NCBI GenBank assembly: GCA_021234155.1
Contig: JAJEKV010000020.1
Location: 20,019,018 to 20,083,017 of the forward strand
DNA length: 64,000 nucleotides
DNA from: Isoetes taiwanensis
Lineage: Eukaryota > Streptophyta > Lycopodiopsida > Isoetales > Isoetaceae
Reading direction: 5' to 3'
Shown: piece by piece, positions 35,856 through 49,000 of the stretch
Layout of the letters: each line of letters begins with the position of its first letter
Numbering within the stretch: the stretch's first letter is position 1
Program-made: the position numbers and the translations under genes
The notes under the pieces: generated by a model
Told to the model about the DNA's origin: nothing
The model's database searches: none
What the model saw: the letters and a program-made list of their open reading frames with translations, nothing else

Positions 35856-36376
35856 TGTGACGACCATACAAATATTCATATCATACGAACATTATACTTG
35901 TATGTACAAAAGATGATCGTCACACGGATGCGAAGGGGTAGTTGCACAAGACATGATTTGAACTTGCAACCTTCTAGTTGCAAATTGCACACCTTTGTCA
36001 AGTGCACTACCAATACTTGTTGAAGATATTTCCTCACGTGTTTCTTCTATGCGAGGTTGTTTCCAGAAGGTTCTAGAATATTCTAGAACCATGCATGCGC
36101 GACAATTGGCGCGATCTTATCCATTGGAGTTGCGCAATCCTGACCGTTGGCCTAGATATATAAGGAGGCACCTCCTTCTTGTCAAAGCATTCCGGTTCAA
36201 CGCCAGTCTTGAGCCTTCTAGGCACCTGTCTCGTGTTCCTGCTTGCCTTCGACCCATTGTACTCTTGATTCTTGTTCATATATTAGCTTCTTCGCCGATC
36301 TTGGCGCATTTTCTCCATATTTCTTGCGTATTTTTCAAGTATTTTTCTTTTTCTTGTTTTCGCATAGGTTTATGAC
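35856..36376 (+). repeat. 3' LTR of the Gypsy element (right edge approximate)
   Basis: It starts TGTGACGACCATACAAATAT directly after the polypurine tract. A TATA-like 'gatatataagg' lies at about 36152. The right edge is taken at TATGACA because its inverse resembles the left end. Confidence 0.6.
35935..36025 (-). repeat. tRNA-like pol III promoter segment inside the LTR
   Basis: On the minus strand, 'tggtagtgcacttg' fits an A box and 'aagttcaaatc' fits a B box at tRNA-like spacing. The ends do not form an acceptor stem, so a SINE-derived segment is more likely than a tRNA gene. Confidence 0.4.
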
Positions 36377-37068
36377 ATTAGCGTTTCTCTTCTTTATCTA
36401 TTTTTAGTGACTTAGATATTATATACAATAGTTTGATAAAAAATAACCTCATATGAATCTTATTTTTGATTAAAACCTTTTTTTTTTCAACAAAAAATTT
36501 ATAAAAGCCATTTACAAACATGTGCAAACGTAATTGACCAAGGGACGTGGTGAAATGACGAGAAGTTAGGGCATTTAGTGAAATTCCTCAAAACATAAAT
36601 GGCATTTTGTAGTTTTTCCAAAAAAAATACATGATTAGCGCGTGCATGAGTCCGCACCAGTACTCGGCACCTAGCTGTGAAGAGGTTATGGTTCGGGGGC
36701 GTTTGTTGAAGTTCTGTTTGTTGGAGGTATGCTTGTTGCTTTTTGCAGCAACATAGCTTTTTGGATTTGTGGTCATCATGGCAACGGTTTTTCCCCAGTG
36801 GGGTTTTTTAATCCGGGCCATGGTGCTCACGGGCTTCGGCCCATGTAATGTATTTTTGTTTTCTTTGTACTTGTGGTCGCATGTCCTTCGTGACGCTGCC
36901 TTTGTGGTGCGACGTAAAAATATACTTCCTTCCTTCTTTCCTCCCCATTCTTTCCTCTCCATTCTCCAAAATTCAAAAGGAGGTGTGCGATAGAGTCAAC
37001 ATCCTTTTAACACTCCTAGTAAACATAAGGATTGACAGATTCTTGGGGGATGCTGCTAGAGCTTAGCG
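36377..37068. other. Upstream region of WDR11 with a retroposon end
   Basis: At 36889-36940 'gacgctgcc..tgtggtgcga' and 'cgtaaaaatata' precede a 'cttccttcctt' run, matching the terminus at 26972-27030. The WDR11 5' UTR and promoter presumably occupy the last part. No clear core promoter is seen. Confidence 0.45.
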
Positions 37069-40000
37069 ATGGCGGGCAGCACTCCTATCATGTGCGGTCC
37101 GGCGAACAAGGAGAACGGAGGATGTGCAGATTGCAGCCCCCATGGATTGGTTGCTTATGGAGCCGGAAGCAGCGTAGTGATAGTGGATGTCAGATCCATG
37201 CAGCTGGTTGTAGTATTGCCCATGCCCGCCCTTCGAGGGGCTCCTCTTTTACCCGCACCTTACGTTACGGCACTGCGATGGGTTCCAGAAGGTCTAGTTC
37301 GGGATCTCAGCCTCGGTCCAGCAGGTCAGTTGCGTATGGCTGCTGGAGATAGACAGGGTCGAATTGCATTGTGGGATGTTGGTTCAATTCAGGTAACAGC
37401 TTGGCTGGGATTAGATGGTAAATTGGGAATTCAAGACCTTTGCTGGATCTATGGACAACATTGGTTATTAGCTGCCATTCATGGCCCGTCTTTGATTGTG
37501 ATTTGGGATTGCAATAGTAGGACTTCCTTGTGGAAATGTGATGCTTCACCAGAAATTTTGGGGTGCATTAGATGCGATCCTTTTGATTCCAGGCAAATGT
37601 GTGCTGTTGGATTGAAGGGATCTTTGGTCACAATCTGTGTCAATGGCCTTAACGAGAATGAGATTTCCTTGAAACAACATCAACTAGGCAGTGCTGATGA
37701 TCGTAGCACACAAACTAGCACAGGAAGTGAAGGATCAGTTGCTCAAACATCAAGCTCGGGAGCTCCTGCACTTGCTGCAATACCTGGGGTTGTCGCTCGA
37801 TGCTTGTTTTCAACAACCAAGAGAGGCATTCTGTATGTCATACTTTCAAGGGAGATCATCGTCTTTGATCTGCAGTTTGGGATGACATTATCCTCTGTTA
37901 GTCTACCTCGCAGTTGCAGCAAGCTTTTAGATTACATATCACTTGTGAAGGGCGAAATTCTATATTGTGTGCATGTGGATGGAAAATTCAGTGCCTGGAC
38001 GAGGAAGGAGTAAGTTGTGCCACCCATGTATCTCAAATAGTGGTTCATCCTTTTCGTTTCACAAGGTTGTGCATTTTATTATGATTGCAGCTTGTCGTTG
38101 CAGTGGATAACTTTTTATCTGAAATCCTAAGTAACTTGCAGCATGAAACCTATTATAACTCATTAGATATTTACAATCGATGTTATTTGGACATAGACCA
38201 GTGGCCGTGATTAATTCGTGCAAAATTTAAATGCAGTGGTACTCAGGCATTCGCCATGTGCCATCTTGATACACTAATGCCTCCGTTGGGTACAACTGTC
38301 CCTGCTCCTGCAATACTTGGCGTTTGCTGCTCTTCTCTTAATCTGCACGATGATAGCAAACCTATGAAGACAGCCAGTTCTATTGTCGAGGACAATCATT
38401 GTCTAGCTCCAGTTTCTTGTGTCGAGCTGCCCACCATTCGATCAGGGGAAAATTTAATTTATGAGACAATATTTCTCTCTATTTCGGATGATGGGCGGCT
38501 ATGGCACTGGCAGATAAGGACTGAAAGCTCAAACATGTCCCATCTGGAGGCTACTGGTCAGCATTCTGAGGTTAGCAATGCTGAAATACAGGTGCAATCA
38601 TCTGATTATAATAGGACCATTGCTAAACAGCAACCCTTATCAACCTCTCCAGAAGATGACATCAGTCTTGCAATTCAGGTTTGAATATACGGGAAAGATC
38701 TCCTTTTATTGTAGCTAAGAGAATTGCATCTTCCTTGTGTGCTACACTGTTTTTAAAAGCTTTAGTGATCACTATACGATGTCTTGATTATTCTAATTTT
38801 TCAAGCTGGTCTCATAGAACCAGCTTCATCTGATGACAGTTATGATTCATCTATCTTTTGAAGCTGCATTTGCCAACTCTTATCAATGTCTTTATACATA
38901 TAGGTTGCTGTACGTTAGAACCACACTTTTGTCATAGGTATGGCCTGTCGAGTTTAGGTGCCATATTGATCTACATTTACAAGCACAACGAATTGAGTTT
39001 CAATTCATGTTTGGTAACTAATCGATGTGTTGATGCACAATGATGCTTCATAAGCCTAGGAAGGAGCTCACTAGAGTAGGAGACATATGAACTTCTCTCA
39101 GAGGCAAACTAAAATAGGTTAGTTACCCTCTCTTGCCCCTCTGGCAGTGTTGTTCTGCACATTATCCACATCATTCAGGTCAATAGCTGAGAGCTTGGAC
39201 AATAGCCGCAGAACCTGCATTAAGTATCAGGTGAAACAGGGCCCTCTTCTCAATCTGGTCTGTAGGTTGGATGCCACTGTCACTAAATCAATACAAGCCA
39301 CCATTTGGTGGTTACATTCTTGTGCCAACTTTTATTCTAGTGTGTTGTTAGCATTATTACTGCTTCCAATAGCATTATTACTGCTTCCAATAGCAGTTGT
39401 TTCCGAAGCCTTCTCTTCTTATCACTCTGTTCCTTTTTTCCAAAGGTTGTCAGCAAGTCAGATATATTAATTTGTTTTTTGTTTTATTCTGTCATTTACT
39501 TACCTTATACATTGTTTTTTCCCAGTTGGAACTGACAGGGCAGCTGCATCTTTTACCATCTAGCGTGATAACAATGGCAGTACCTTACCCGTCCCTACAA
39601 GCTGCAATCCCTGGTACGTTTATCTTTCACTTTCAGGTGGGCTTGTAGCTTATATACATTGCAGCGAATTTCTTTTGTGTAAGTTTCCGACCATTATTTA
39701 AATGTGTTTGTCATAAGGATGAAATTATTTCCTCCATGCTATATGTGCTCCACGTTCTACAAAGTGGCTGAAATGGATTAAGGCAGTCGTGAACTTAACT
39801 GTAATAAAATTGAGAGGAAGTGTGTCATGTATTTTGGCATTGCTTGAAAACTTGTTCAATCCTCTAGGGTCCAATGTTCCAGGTGGAGGCAATGCAGCTG
39901 CTGCACCCGTGGCATTAGTGGTATTGGCAACCCAAGCAGGGACACTGGAATTACTAGATCCTGTGGCAAATGCAATAACTGCATCGTTTGCTGTTCATCA

Positions 40001-43000
40001 TAACAATGTTGTTCGTGGAGTTCGTTGGCTCGGTAACTCCCGCCTTGTATCTTTCTCATATCTAGAGGTGAGTATCGATTCTATTTTGTCATCGAAATGT
40101 CTTATTAGACTCGATAGGTATGAGACTCATGCGTGCAAACTAATGTAATAAAAATTCCTCACAAGATGAATGGGGTTGTGACGTTTAGTAATCTGTATTT
40201 AGGGCATATGGCTCACGACCAAGGGCACACCAGCCATAATAGTAAACTTCAAAGTCTGCAAATAGCCTAGCTAGTTCTTCTGACTGAGAAGAAAGAAATG
40301 ACAGAATTTTCTATTGGAAGATCTGTACGAATTTGTTACAAATAGCAACTTGGATCAGGGTAAGTAAGTCCACACAGGACCATAAGAGAAGTATGGCCAC
40401 AGCCAAAAGGACAGCAGAAATGGTGATTAACTTGCCACCCAACGTATGAACTCAGATCAATCCGAGCTCCCCACCGAGCTGAGAGCTAGCATACACAAGA
40501 CGACCATGTGATCCCAGGATTCCTCCCTCCCACGTCCGTGTAACTGTCACTCTTATATAGCTAATTCTCCCTTCACCTTTCTCCAAGACCTTTCACTAAA
40601 GGTGGCTTGGCATATAAGGCGTACACCTTATATGGCTACTTTCGGAAGGCCTCACCTAAGCGTGTCTTACCATTCCAAGGTTCCAGCTCAGAGTAACAGC
40701 CCACCGGGATAAAAAGACAACTGACCTCAGTTGTAATGACCAGGTCCCTCGGCCACACAGGTCTCTCTTTCGACCAGAGGTCATTGACTACACAAGTCCC
40801 TTGACTACATAAGTCACTATTCCGACCACACAGGTCTACCGGAAGACTTTCGGTTTACAGCCCCCCCGCCCCTCCGGAAAACACCACCGGAAAATTGCAG
40901 ATGAAGAAAAAAACAGGAAAAAAACGGATAAAAAGCATCTGAAAGTGTTCAAAACATGAAAAAAAATGCCGGGAAAAGCTTTTCCGCGGGGGGGGGGCTG
41001 TAAAACGAAAACTACCCGGTCTACCACGCAGGTTCCACACAGATTCACCACATAGCTTATTAACCACACAGGTTCCAGACAGACCAAATAGCTCATTAAC
41101 CACACAGGTTCCACACAGACCACACAGCTCCACCACACAGGTCCCTTGATCTATCTCAGTCATTGGGACCTCCAGCAGTGCTAGACTATCCAGCCTCAAA
41201 TTTGGCCTCCCATGTTCAGCTGCTGGGTAAACTTCGCTAAGCTTCCAAGAGAACTCCTCTTTTTGCCATTCGGCTTCAGCGTGGGGCACATACGACATAC
41301 TAGGGCCTTATCCATCCTAATATTAATACCATATATGCACTGCATTAGTTCAACTAATGCCTCCATTAGCCTAGCTAATGGTTGATTCATTGTGAGGGCA
41401 CACGGCTCACCCAAGGTTTGGAGTTTGGAGTAACACCTGTATCCAGGATTATCTACATATAATCTCCCTGGGGGCACAAAGCTCCTCCAGGAGTAAACAC
41501 ACTATTTATATCATGTTTCAGCTCCCTCACTTGCTATTGTAAACAAAACGACGACTTCTCCGAGAAAGCACTACTGTTACGAATAGCAAGTTGGATCAGG
41601 TTAAGTCCACACAGGACCATAAGAGAAGTATGGCCACAGCCGAAAGGATAGCAGAAATGGTGACTGACTCGCCACCCAACCTAAGTTGATGCGTTTGAAA
41701 AATTTTAAAAACAATTGAAAAATAGCCTTACCTGTAGCACAGAATTAGTGGTAGGGAGATATTTCTTGATTGAATCAATGGGGATAGCAAAAAGGCAGGG
41801 TTTTCCCCTTAAAATAGATATAGAATAGAATGAAGTAAACAGTTTGGGGTGGGTTATTTCTCAAACCTAGATCATCAGATGCTGCCGATTCCTACAGCCG
41901 ATGACTCCAAGGCTGCCGAAGCCCTATCTAATGCCGCCCTGATGCCTGATGCCTGACCTGTTGCCGCCCTGATGCTGTTTTCGATCTCTATCAGTAGAAC
42001 ACAGAGAGTTGGAGAACACAGAAGGCTGAATCGAGCAAACAGAGCGTCAACGACAAAAGTGGACTGTGCAAAAGGGTTCGGGACCTTAGGGCAAACAAGT
42101 TTAGCAAAAAAAAAAAATTTAAAAAAAAATAGTGGACGCATCTATCTTAAGATGCGTGTCGATGCGCCACATCTGCATCTTAAGCATCTTAACTTAAGAT
42201 GCGCGCATCTGTGGAACACAGCACCCAACCTATGAACTCAGATCAATCCCAGCTCCTCACTGAGCTGAGAGCTAGCATACACAAGATGACCATGTGATCC
42301 CAGGATTCCTCCCTCCCAGGTCCATGTAACTGCCACTCTTATATAGCTAATTCTTACTTCACCTTCCCCAAGACCTTTCACTAAAGGTGGCTTGGCATAT
42401 AAGGCGTACACCTTATATGGCTACTTTCCCCCTTTCTCTATAGAAGGCCTCCCCTAAGCGTGTCTTACCATTCCAAGGTTCCAGCTCAGAATCATAACAG
42501 AATTACAGCTTGTTTATATCTAATGATGGCCCTATTCATCTTGATGATGCATTAAGCAGGAAAGACATACCCATCGTTATCCTTAGAAGTGCTTTGGAAA
42601 GCTGAGAAATCTAAGACAAACTTATTTTTGTAGGTAATGCTAAATATCAGGGAAAACCAGGGAAAATATTTTGCTGCTTCGCTAATTTCCATAAAGCATT
42701 TGATACACACCCAAGAAATTTGCTATATGAGAATCTGTAGTGCTATCAATAAACTTATCTGGGATAACTCTCTACACGGATGTTTCAGGTCTAATAAAAA
42801 TGTCTGAAAGACGATCAGATGATGTGAACAGCATAATCAGAGGGTTATCCTCCTTTGGATCAGCCCACTATTGTATCACGTTCTCATAGATGAGCTTAGA
42901 AACGATGCTGTAAATTTCCAATCTTAATTCTATATCAGTACTTCCCACTCTGCCCGCCGGAGGAAATTGCCTCAACTTATAGTTATCCTGGTCTTGAGTT

Positions 43001-46000
43001 CTCAAGCCCTTTGTTCAATTATGGACCCTAATGGAGAGGCAATGCATTCTCATGATTTTATTTTAGGTTTTATCTCTTCAAGCAAACTGCTTTGTGCGGT
43101 GCATGAACTTGCTCTGAGGATCAATGCGACTGGGTCCAAATTTTGTCTAGAATGTTCAAAAGTGAACTCTTGGTTCACGACAGGATGGTAGCAGGATTTG
43201 CTGCCGAAATATGCAACTCAATTCAAGTAGTATCATATTGTATAGGCTGCAGCCCTTTGCTAAGGCTAGCAAGGCGTCCTATATCAGTATATAATTCCTC
43301 CAAAGCTTTAAAAGTGGATCTCTCGGACCTCTAGACAAAATGAGCTTCTTGATGGACCACCTTACACCTCAATACCATCCTTCAGCCTTTGGCTGAAACA
43401 AGCAGGAGTATACACCTGGTCCAGCAATTTGAAGCACATGGCTGAGAAATGAACAACCACCCCTAAGGAGCTATCAACCAAGAGACAGGATAAAGGAGCT
43501 ATCAACCAAGAGACCGGATATAGGGTAGTTCTGGGGTTCTTCACATCAATTAGAAATTTAGTCTGGCTGAGTCAAAGGCATGACGAGAACAAGGCTTTAT
43601 TGATCATGCAAATTAGGGTTGCTGAAGTATGAACACTTCCTTTCTTTTCACCCAGTATGCTAGGAAATAAGGGGAAATTTCCACTCTTTTCAGAACTAAC
43701 TACATTGCAGCACAACTTTCAGGGCCATAAATATTTTGCTTTTTTTGTCTATGAACTGAGACAACTCAGGAGCATTAGCAAGCTCAAAGGATCATTAGCA
43801 AGCTCAAAGAATCAGATATTTAACGAGAAAAGAAACAATGCTTACCTCTTTTAATGCACCTGATATGGCACCCTCTGATGTGAACAATAATGACAGAAAG
43901 CAAATCAAATTTTGTTTGAAGGGGTGACTGAAATGGTATGTGGGTATGGGATAAAGCCTTAGAAAGTTTGGGGCCCATTGGATAACGATTTCCATGAAGG
44001 ATCCGCCCTTTTGGTGTGTTGGTTAGCATTGGGTATTAGTATGTAATATTTCTAAGGTTCAATTCCTCGTGGCAACATTGGTGTGTTCCACATGCTTGAG
44101 GGCAAGCATCTCAAGGAGAGTAGGATGGTTTGCGGAGTATGGGATAAAGCCTGGAAAGGTTGGGGCCCCATTGGATAATGATTTCATGAAGGATCCGCTC
44201 TTTCGGTGTGTTGGTTATGACTAGAGGTGCTAGTTATAACAGTGACTTTACAGAAGGCCAAAAAGGGCAAAGGTAGCAACATAAAATTCTTTCTGAAAGA
44301 AGGATGAGTCTCCTCAACGTAAACAAGATATCAGATAATTTTAGTCCAGCCAGTCTTTAATCCAGCCAGTCTGGTGTGAGCAAGGCCAATGTGGGAGGGG
44401 ACATCGTCTTCTCAAAGCTAGGATGCTCTCCCTAAATGATTCTGCTAACTTATCTGGTCACAATTCTATGGATCTTCATTAAGTCTTTCTTCCTTCCCTC
44501 CTTCCTTCCCCTTCCTTGCTTCCTTCACCAATATCTAGTTGTTTTACCCATGCTGTTAGTGTAAGCTTATTCTTCATCAGCCAGGTCTGACAATGTGTTT
44601 TTTCAGGTGAAAGGGAAGGGCGGAGGATTTGTCAACAAACTTGTTGTTACATGTGTTCGGAGTGGACAAAGCAAGAATTTTCGTGTTCTGCAAAAACCAG
44701 AGCGTGCCCCAATGCGTGCTCTTCGTACCTCCCCTTCTGGACGGTTGGAAACCTTAGTTTCTTGTTTAATTAAATTGACTTCATGATAGTTGCATTTAGT
44801 AACCTTTCAAAGACCTCAATGTCTGAACTACCATTACATAATGTTTATGTAGGTACATGCTAATATTATTTCGGGAAGCTCCTGCTGAGGTGTGGGCAAT
44901 GACAAAGAATCCACAGATGGTAGCGTCTTGTCTTTATCGTTGTCTTCTTTGCCATTGCATTATGAATGGACGTGTTTGTCTCTCATTTTGGCCACATGCA
45001 ATAAAAGAGGACCAGAACAGGGTAGATATAGCAGAGAACGGGCAGTTTTAGATGAGAGAGAGATATATAGTTCACAAATATAAGAGAGCACATTCCAAGT
45101 GATTTATATTAGTGCAAGAAGTCCCATTGGCATATTTGATTTAAAGCCAATTTCTTGGTTTTTGCAGTTCCTTTTCAACATACTTACCAAGATACTATGT
45201 GTTTATAGTTGCGATCTCTAGCGTTGCCCTTTACCGTCATGGAATGGGCACTCCCACCAGCACCAAAACCTGCAGGATCTTTGAAAGTTTCTTCTCAAAG
45301 GCAATCTTTTGCTTCCAAAGAACGACCAACTATTGCATCTACAGTTGCAGCAGCTATTGCACCGCCTGGCCTTTCCACTGGTTCAGGTATCGGGAACTTC
45401 AAACTCTTACCTGCACAGTTTTTCCTTCCTGCCAAAATTCGTATAGCAGTTCGTCTGGAGTTTTCAAGAAGCTTTTTTTACTGCTGACCCAATCCCAGAA
45501 ACAGCAAACAAGCATCTGGACTAGCTGTTTGGCTCGGACCAGAAAGAAAGAAAGGAAGAAAGAAAGATTTATTAACGTCTATAAAAGACCCATAGGGTCC
45601 ATACAGAGTTTTAGATCTACGAGGATGCTAGCCTCCGGCATATTAAGAGTCTATTTGTAAAGAACAACTAATCAAATTTCAATGAGAAATTCCTAGGAAG
45701 ATGTTCCACCAGTCACCATCCTAGCTGCTCAATAGAATGCTCTGATTCTCTTTTGTTTCTTATGATGATGCTTTTAATTGTTATCATTAGATAAGTTCTG
45801 AGATTTCAATGCCAGCATCCTACTCGTAAGAGCCCTTTAAATAATTTTTTCCACAGTTCCAGCAAGCAAGTTGTGTGGCATGATGAAGCATATCCAAGAA
45901 TATAAAAAGATGAATGTACCATGAATATTTCTGCAGGGTCTGCAACAACAGAAACTCAACAGGAAGAGACAGCTGAAAGTTTTGCATTTGCACTAGTGAA

Positions 46001-49000
46001 TGGCTCGCTTGGTGTTTTTGAGTTAAGAGGGCGCAGAGTCCGTGATTTCAAGTATGTCCCAGAATCTATATCTAATCATTTTTAAATGTAGCAGCTAAGG
46101 TTTTTATTATTATTATTATTATTTTTTTTTTGGGGGTATTGAAATAAAAGTTGTGTTCATAATTAAAAAGAGGCTCATCTTTGATTTCTGATACCACCCT
46201 CGATATGTGTGTTGAGAAATTTGGAATGGAGCATCACTGGGTTGAGAAAATGATGCACAAAGAGGGAAGGCGGCTTGTTTGTTAGATATTCCGAATGAAC
46301 TGAGGGTCTGGAATATATCATTCAAGTGTCAGCCCTCAGTAGTCTTCCAAAGCATCTCATAAGCAGATCGATCCTTATTGTAATGTTCATTTAATGCTTG
46401 ATTTGCAATGTAGATCCGATGCTATTTGTCATAGCTTTATGATAATGCCATTAGTGTTAATGATTTCCAACCCCCCAGCACACCATCACAGAATTGCAAA
46501 GCAGGTAAGGCTTCTTAACCTCTGATCAGTTCTCTCATCGAGGACGGCGAATGAAATAGTGCTGGTTGTGTGGTCATGTGTTTGAGCTTCATGACGCTCT
46601 TGATGTTTAGTATATTTTATTGTGCCTGAATGCTTTCATTGGTCTGGGCTTAAAATTCACTAGCTAATAATCTTCTCTCTGCAGTGATGGCTGTTCTTTT
46701 TGCAACATGAGATAGTGCTATAATTCATGTACACGATATTTATTACAATGCAGCAGCAGAGTACACCTGCTTCAATGCGTTTTTGGGCTTTTACTGATTA
46801 TAGAAATCTCTTTCTTAGGTCTTTGTTGCATTTCTTAATGATGAACATGCGGATGAAGTGGATGAAGTGAATATACGATGTTAATGTTGACCACTGATTT
46901 ATACTTTCTTTGTTTCACGTTTCAGGCCCAAGTGGCCAGTCTCATCATTTGTGTCAGCAGATGTCCTTGTAACTGCCATGGCATATCGGATGCCACATGT
47001 GGTAATTCTAGTTTTGACTAGCATTCTTGTTCTCATCAAAATGAAACCATGGCAATCTCTGATTCTATTAATAAAGTACTCCACAATTTCCTTTCGACCT
47101 AAATAGAAAAATGTTATTTAGTGAAACTTGTGCTGCCATAGTCTTTAGTTTATACGTGCAATTACCTTTGTGCTGGCTATGCATATGTACAGTGGCTGTT
47201 CAGTAGAGGATATTATACCCTTATTTTATGACAGTGAGCAATTAATTCGAACTGTGAATTGTCTATAGGTTATGGGTGACCGTGTAGGCAACCTTCGCTG
47301 GTGGGATGTAACATCCGGATTCTCGTCCTGGTTCAATACACATCGTGGAGGAGTTCGGAGGATAAAGTTTGCCCCCGTCTTTGCTCGGGATCAAACAAGA
47401 GGAAGGATTGCAGTTCTTTTCAATGACAACACATTTGCAATCTATGACCTGGTAGAATATTCAATATGACCTGGTAGAATATCTGAATTCTTAGAGATTT
47501 CTATTATCATTGATTGCATTTCTTATATACTGCATTTATTTATACAGGATGCTCAGGATCCTTTGGCCAATGCTATTATCCAACCTCAACAAGCTGGTAT
47601 CCTTGTTGTTGAGCTGGATTGGTTTCCTACACCGTCAGAGAAGGTGGATCATTTATCTCTATGTGTTATTGCAGCTGATAACAGCTTCCGGGTGCTTGAA
47701 GTTCAAAAAAGGTAATTTCGGGCATGATTAGTTTTTTCATCTTTCTTAGTTGTATGCATATTAGCTAATCAGTTGATGATCTTTGCAGTCTTCGTGAAAC
47801 AAAAGCACTATATTTGCAATCAGAAAAAACATCTGGATGGGGATGCTTGAGGCCAATGCCACTTTATTCTGTAGCGCTGCTTCCACTGCCATTTGCATTG
47901 GTACAACATGAATCTCTACTATATGTTTTCTTTTTTATTGTCATAGGAGGAAAATTAGGAAAGAAGGTAGTACGCAAATTCTTGTGCCGTAATGCACCAA
48001 ATATTTATACATCCCTTTTATCTAGATATTGTCTTTGTACTGAATAATATTTCTAATCCAGGCTTTGAGAATGCTGTTACAACTTGGTATTCATGCATCC
48101 TGGTTTGATATAAATAAAGCTAAAAGTGGTGCACAATTTCAAGAGGACCTACGGCATTACCTACTCTCTTCAAACTTGCCTATCATTGGAGACGCAGCAG
48201 TTGCAGAGTTGTTGTTAAAGTCACTGGAACCTTATCGGAAAACTGGCATGCATTCTAGTCCCTTCTCTTTTATTTGTTGTACAATATCACTTATTTTGTC
48301 TCTAATTTTTCACTTTACTTTGAACTCCAATAATCAGGACGGCTCCTGGACTCTTACAATGTCCAAAATTACAATGCAATCTGCAGTCAACGATGTGCTT
48401 ACAGGTTTGCTTTTGCTGCATTGCACTTTGGAGACCATGCAGAAGCTGTGTTTTGGCTCCAACTTCCAAGCGCGCTAGCTCTGTTGACTGAAGAGCCGGA
48501 TAAATGTGATACAGTTTTCCAATCCTCAAATGATTCTCCTACTTTGAATCATCCCATTGATAATCTTCTGGGAACGGAAAGCTCTGAAGTTCATGGTGCT
48601 GTAGACTCTGGAATTTTAGAACTATTAGCTGAACAATCATCACCTGGAGAACTGGTCAGATCTCTTATATACATCCTACATAATTGCATTTTCTTCCCTG
48701 CACTTGGATAAGGACACCCTAGTGATAAAAGAGTATATGCGCTTGGATTGCGATATGTTAATGATAAAAGAGTTTATGCTATGTACAGCCTCTTGGTCCA
48801 GTTGACACCGTGCCAAACAATCGGCCTGCTGTGTTATCAGCTGCACGGGAAAGAATATTCTGGCATGATAAACTTCGGGGAACTGAAGCATTACAGAGGA
48901 GGGTTCATGAGTATGATCCTTGAACTTTCTTCTGTGTCTGTAAAAGATGAACAATTTCATATGAGCTACTATTTATTGATCAGGATTCATGATATGCAGG

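Larger units (their letters stand above)
32340..36376 (+). mobile_element. Decayed chromodomain Ty3/Gypsy retrotransposon, 5' truncated
   Basis: The order is gag (32377-32994, stops after WVAPLL), zinc knuckle CLYCGGAGHIVHGC (33127-33168), protease-like domain (33300-33632), start of reverse transcriptase (34080-34400, KKDGSLQSVVDYRGLNK), integrase (34760-35230, VDFIVELP, HHPETNGQVERTNQ) and chromodomain region (35375-35860, GPYRIIERVGDAAFRLELP, YYLVDWEEH). The RT catalytic YxDD and RNase H are missing: sequence jumps from QYPLPLIPE to a pre-integrase segment. The protease has DCGA where DSGA is usual. A purine tract (35842-35855) precedes the 3' LTR. I found no 5' LTR or primer site. Confidence 0.85.
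40334..42499 (-). mobile_element. Internally deleted LTR retrotransposon in WDR11 intron 4
   Basis: LTRs lie at 40334-40698 and 41575-42499 (the second enlarged by an insertion). They start TGTTAC and end TAACA, and are flanked by GAATT on both sides (40329-40333 and 42500-42504). The interior of 876 bp keeps a minus-strand remnant (about 41300-41150) with [20 protein letters not shown], like the chromodomain tail of Gypsy polyproteins. A relative of the same family is at 58742-59170. Confidence 0.8.

Noticed and set aside
48246-48337. GC-AG intron in WDR11 after exon 13
   Set aside because: A weak GT donor at 48258 gives the same phase with four extra codons, so a non-canonical donor is not required.
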